Part shown: in pieces, positions 61,685 to 64,000 of the stretch
Position numbering within the stretch: position 1 is the stretch's first letter
How the letters are laid out: each line of letters opens with the position of its first letter
DNA from: Flavobacteriales bacterium 33_180_T64
Lineage (GTDB): Bacteria; Bacteroidota; Bacteroidia; Flavobacteriales; Flavobacteriaceae
Assembly (NCBI GenBank): GCA_002162685.1
Contig: MAAQ01000014.1
Coordinates: 62,001-126,000, forward strand
Length of the DNA stretch: 64,000 nucleotides
Direction of reading: 5' to 3'
The notes under the pieces: generated by a model
The model's database searches: none
What the model was told of the DNA's origin: nothing
The model's input: only the letters and a program-made list of their open reading frames with translations
Program-made: the position numbers and the translations under genes

Positions 61685-63310
61685 ATGAAAGTACTACAAG
61701 GACAAATAGTTGACATAAAAAACAAGTGCATTTACAAAGGTGAAGTTACCATTTCAGAAGGAAAAATTATAGCTATCAAAGAAAAGCAACATGATGTTAA
61801 TCACTATATACTTCCTGGATTTGTTGATGCTCATATTCATATAGAAAGTTCTATGCTAGTACCAACCGAATTTGCGCGTCTCGCTGTAAATCATGGGACA
61901 GTGGCTACGGTTTCAGATCCACATGAAATTGCCAATGTACTTGGTGTTAAAGGGGTTGAGTTTATGATTGAAAATGGAAAGAAAACACCATTTAAATTCA
62001 ATTTTGGAGCACCTTCTTGTGTGCCAGCTACATCTTTTGAATCGGCAGGAGCAGTGATTGATTCTGATGATATAAAAAAGCTTTTGGCTAGTCCTGATAT
62101 TAAATACCTGGCAGAAATGATGAATTATCCAGGTGTTTTATTTGATGATGAAGAGGTGTTAAAAAAAATAGCTTGGGCAAAACATTATAACAAACCTGTT
62201 GATGGTCATGCACCAGGTGTTGTTGGTGATGATATAACAAAATATATTAATGCAGGGATTTCAACAGATCATGAGTGTTTTACTTATGAAGAAGGTTTAG
62301 AAAAACTTCAAAAAGGTATGAAAATACTTATTAGAGAAGGAAGTGCTGCCAAAAATTTTGAAGCGCTCATTGGTTTGCTGCCAGAACATTTTGAAAATAT
62401 AATGTTTTGTAGTGATGATAAGCATCCTGACGATTTAATAATTGATCATATTAATAAGCTATGTGCAAGAGCTGTAGCAAAGGATATTGATGTATTTAAA
62501 GTGCTACAAGCGGCTTGTATTAATCCTGTTACGCATTATAATCTCGATGTTGGATTATTACAAGTAGGTGATGCTGCCGATTGTATTGTCGTTAAAGATT
62601 TGAAAGATTTTGAAGTCCTTCAAACCTATATCAATGGCGCATTAGTAAGTGAAAATGGGCAGTCTAAATTAAAATCAGTTCCTTTTAAAAATCTAAATAA
62701 TTTTTATACCAATAAAAAAGAAATATCCGATTTCAGAATAGATTCTCAAGCAAAAGAAATTAGAGTTATTGAAGCACTTGAAGGACAGTTAGTAACTAAC
62801 GAATTAATAGCCTCTACAACACTTTTAGATGGAAATTTGGTGTCAAATACCGAACATGATATTTTAAAAATGACCGTTGTAAATCGTTATAATAATGATC
62901 AACCTTCTTTAGCATTTATTAAAAATTTTAAATTGAAAGAAGGTGCCATTGCATCATCAGTTGGTCATGACTCTCATAATATTATTGCTGTAGGTGTTTC
63001 TGACGAAATGATTTGTAAAGCGGTTAATTTAATTATAGAGCATAAAGGCGGTATTTGTGCTGTATCTAATTCCGAAGCAAATATTGTTCCGTTGCCTGTT
63101 GCAGGAATCATGAGTGATAAAGATGGTGAAACCATTGGTAAAGATTATGCAGCATTAGATAAAATAGCAAAACAATTGGGGAGTGATTTAAATGCACCTT
63201 ATATGACACTTTCTTTTATGGCGTTGTTGGTAATTCCTTCTTTGAAATTAAGTGATAAAGGACTGTTTGATGGAAATACGTTTCAGTTCACCTCACTTGA
63301 AGTATCCTAA
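61685..63310 (+). CDS. ade: adenine deaminase
   Basis: A 541-residue amidohydrolase that converts adenine to hypoxanthine for purine salvage. Marks: [15 protein letters not shown] (metal His pair, about 45-60), [41 protein letters not shown] (metal Asp region) and the C-terminal [19 protein letters not shown], typical of bacterial Ade. It is cytoplasmic. It lies 8 nt after tilS, so the two are probably one transcript. Confidence 0.95.
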   Translation: MKVLQGQIVDIKNKCIYKGEVTISEGKIIAIKEKQHDVNHYILPGFVDAHIHIESSMLVPTEFARLAVNHGTVATVSDPHEIANVLGVKGVEFMIENGKKTPFKFNFGAPSCVPATSFESAGAVIDSDDIKKLLASPDIKYLAEMMNYPGVLFDDEEVLKKIAWAKHYNKPVDGHAPGVVGDDITKYINAGISTDHECFTYEEGLEKLQKGMKILIREGSAAKNFEALIGLLPEHFENIMFCSDDKHPDDLIIDHINKLCARAVAKDIDVFKVLQAACINPVTHYNLDVGLLQVGDAADCIVVKDLKDFEVLQTYINGALVSENGQSKLKSVPFKNLNNFYTNKKEISDFRIDSQAKEIRVIEALEGQLVTNELIASTTLLDGNLVSNTEHDILKMTVVNRYNNDQPSLAFIKNFKLKEGAIASSVGHDSHNIIAVGVSDEMICKAVNLIIEHKGGICAVSNSEANIVPLPVAGIMSDKDGETIGKDYAALDKIAKQLGSDLNAPYMTLSFMALLVIPSLKLSDKGLFDGNTFQFTSLEVS

Positions 63311-63368
63311 ATGTTTTCTTTTTAAAATACAGAACACTTATCTTTAAGCTTTAAATAAAACACCAATT

Positions 63369-64000
63369 ATGATTCAAAGAATTTTTATCCTTGCATTTAT
63401 AGTATTAGCCTTTACTAGCTGTAAGAAGGCTGAAATAGAAACAACAACTTCAGTTCTAGACACCGAAGTTAAAAGTACCTATACTAAAGATAATTATACA
63501 AAAAAAGAAGTAATGATTGAGATGCGTGATGGCATCAAATTACACACCACAATTTATACGCCTAAAGACACTTCTAAAACATATCCAATGTTAATGATGC
63601 GTACTCCATATAGCTGTAGACCTTATGGAGAGAAAGAATTTAAAGAAAAAATTAGTCCTAATAAATACCTCATGGAAGAAGGGAATATTGTGGTGTATCA
63701 AGATGTTCGTGGACGCTGGAATAGTGAAGGTGTTTATGATAATATGCGTGCATTTATTCCAAATAAAACAGGAAACCAAATCGATGAAGCTAGCGATACT
63801 TATGATACGATTGAATGGTTAATTAATAATATTGATCATAATAATGGTAATGTTGGAACTTGGGGAATTTCTTATCCTGGTTTTTATGCTACTTATTCTG
63901 TTTTATCTGGACATCCTGCTTTAAAAGCGGCTTCACCTCAAGCCTGTATAGGAGATTTCTATTTTGATGATTTTATTCATAATGGTGCCTTTTTATTAAG
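63369..64000 (+). CDS. CocE/NonD (X-Pro dipeptidyl-peptidase S15-type) lipoprotein, 3' end cut
   Basis: I translated this from the sequence: the ATG at 63369 opens a frame to the window edge (210 codons). The signal peptide ends AFTSC (Cys18, lipobox). The mature part begins VMIEMRDGIKLHTTIYTP, the start of S15 alpha/beta hydrolases, with QDVRGRWNSEG (oxyanion region) and the nucleophile motif WGISYPGF (Ser168). Members cut X-Pro peptides, cocaine esters or glutaryl-7-ACA; which of these applies cannot be read here. The C-terminus lies outside the window. Confidence 0.9.
   Translation, partial: MIQRIFILAFIVLAFTSCKKAEIETTTSVLDTEVKSTYTKDNYTKKEVMIEMRDGIKLHTTIYTPKDTSKTYPMLMMRTPYSCRPYGEKEFKEKISPNKYLMEEGNIVVYQDVRGRWNSEGVYDNMRAFIPNKTGNQIDEASDTYDTIEWLINNIDHNNGNVGTWGISYPGFYATYSVLSGHPALKAASPQACIGDFYFDDFIHNGAFLL

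Overview
The window reads as an ordinary chromosomal segment of a marine-type member of the Flavobacteriaceae (Bacteroidota). The evidence is low G+C content, the Bacteroidota promoter box TAnnTTTG in front of many genes, start codons without Shine-Dalgarno sequences, type IX secretion (T9SS) C-terminal sorting domains, lipoproteins with short lipoboxes, and families typical of this group (DUF5686, DUF6503-like, DUF6952-like, CarboxypepD_reg proteins, bacillithiol-linked YtxJ). Genus cannot be fixed from the sequence alone. I see no rRNA, tRNA, insertion sequence, prophage, CRISPR array or defence island.

Layout. 1-7.8 kb: a seven-gene minus-strand run with a Gfo/Idh oxidoreductase, 3-hydroxyacyl-CoA dehydrogenase, DUF1015, a secreted protein, YggS, an exonuclease/GIY-YIG fusion that seems to start at ATT, and a DUF3857/pseudo-transglutaminase protein cut by the window edge. 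8-19.3 kb: pcm, a secreted cyanophycinase-like T9SS cargo, a DUF5686 outer-membrane protein, smpB, deoC, a TraB/GumN protein, and a TetR regulator with a perfect 32-bp palindrome at its own promoter and a second matching site before a SnoaL/thioesterase operon. 19.4-33.6 kb: clpB, ytxJ, an SDR with an AraC regulator, fahA, glyA, several envelope proteins and glutaminyl cyclase. 33.6 kb: the SRP RNA gene. 33.8-44.9 kb: SDR, transaldolase, a TlpA-like lipoprotein without active-site cysteines, an ABC-F ATPase, a peroxiredoxin/thioredoxin/DUF6952 operon, an NhaC antiporter, and a secreted phage-collar-like protein with periodic HxH motifs.

44.9-50.6 kb: an Lrp regulator divergent from a flavoprotein monooxygenase / trans-sulfuration enzyme / OsmC operon, a CPBP protease and lpd. 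50.7-57.4 kb, the most accessory-looking part: two tandem T9SS leucine-rich-repeat paralogues preceded by phased TTCCCCACAA repeats, a LytTR-only regulator facing a 5'-truncated MotA/TolQ/ExbB-like remnant, and an ECF sigma factor coupled to a 58-residue protein and an MscS channel. 57.5-64 kb: a DEAD-box helicase (DEVD variant), pabB-like, tilS, adenine deaminase and the start of an X-Pro dipeptidyl-peptidase-type lipoprotein.

A recurrent theme is genes whose TAnnTTTG box lies only 5-7 nt before the start codon (smpB, tetR, the DEAD-box gene, tilS), which predicts leaderless mRNAs and decides several start sites. I found no clearly new multi-gene defence or metabolic system. The best candidates for undescribed biology are the sigma/small protein/MscS operon, the TetR two-operator circuit, the HxH collar protein, and the LytTR/remnant/repeat region.
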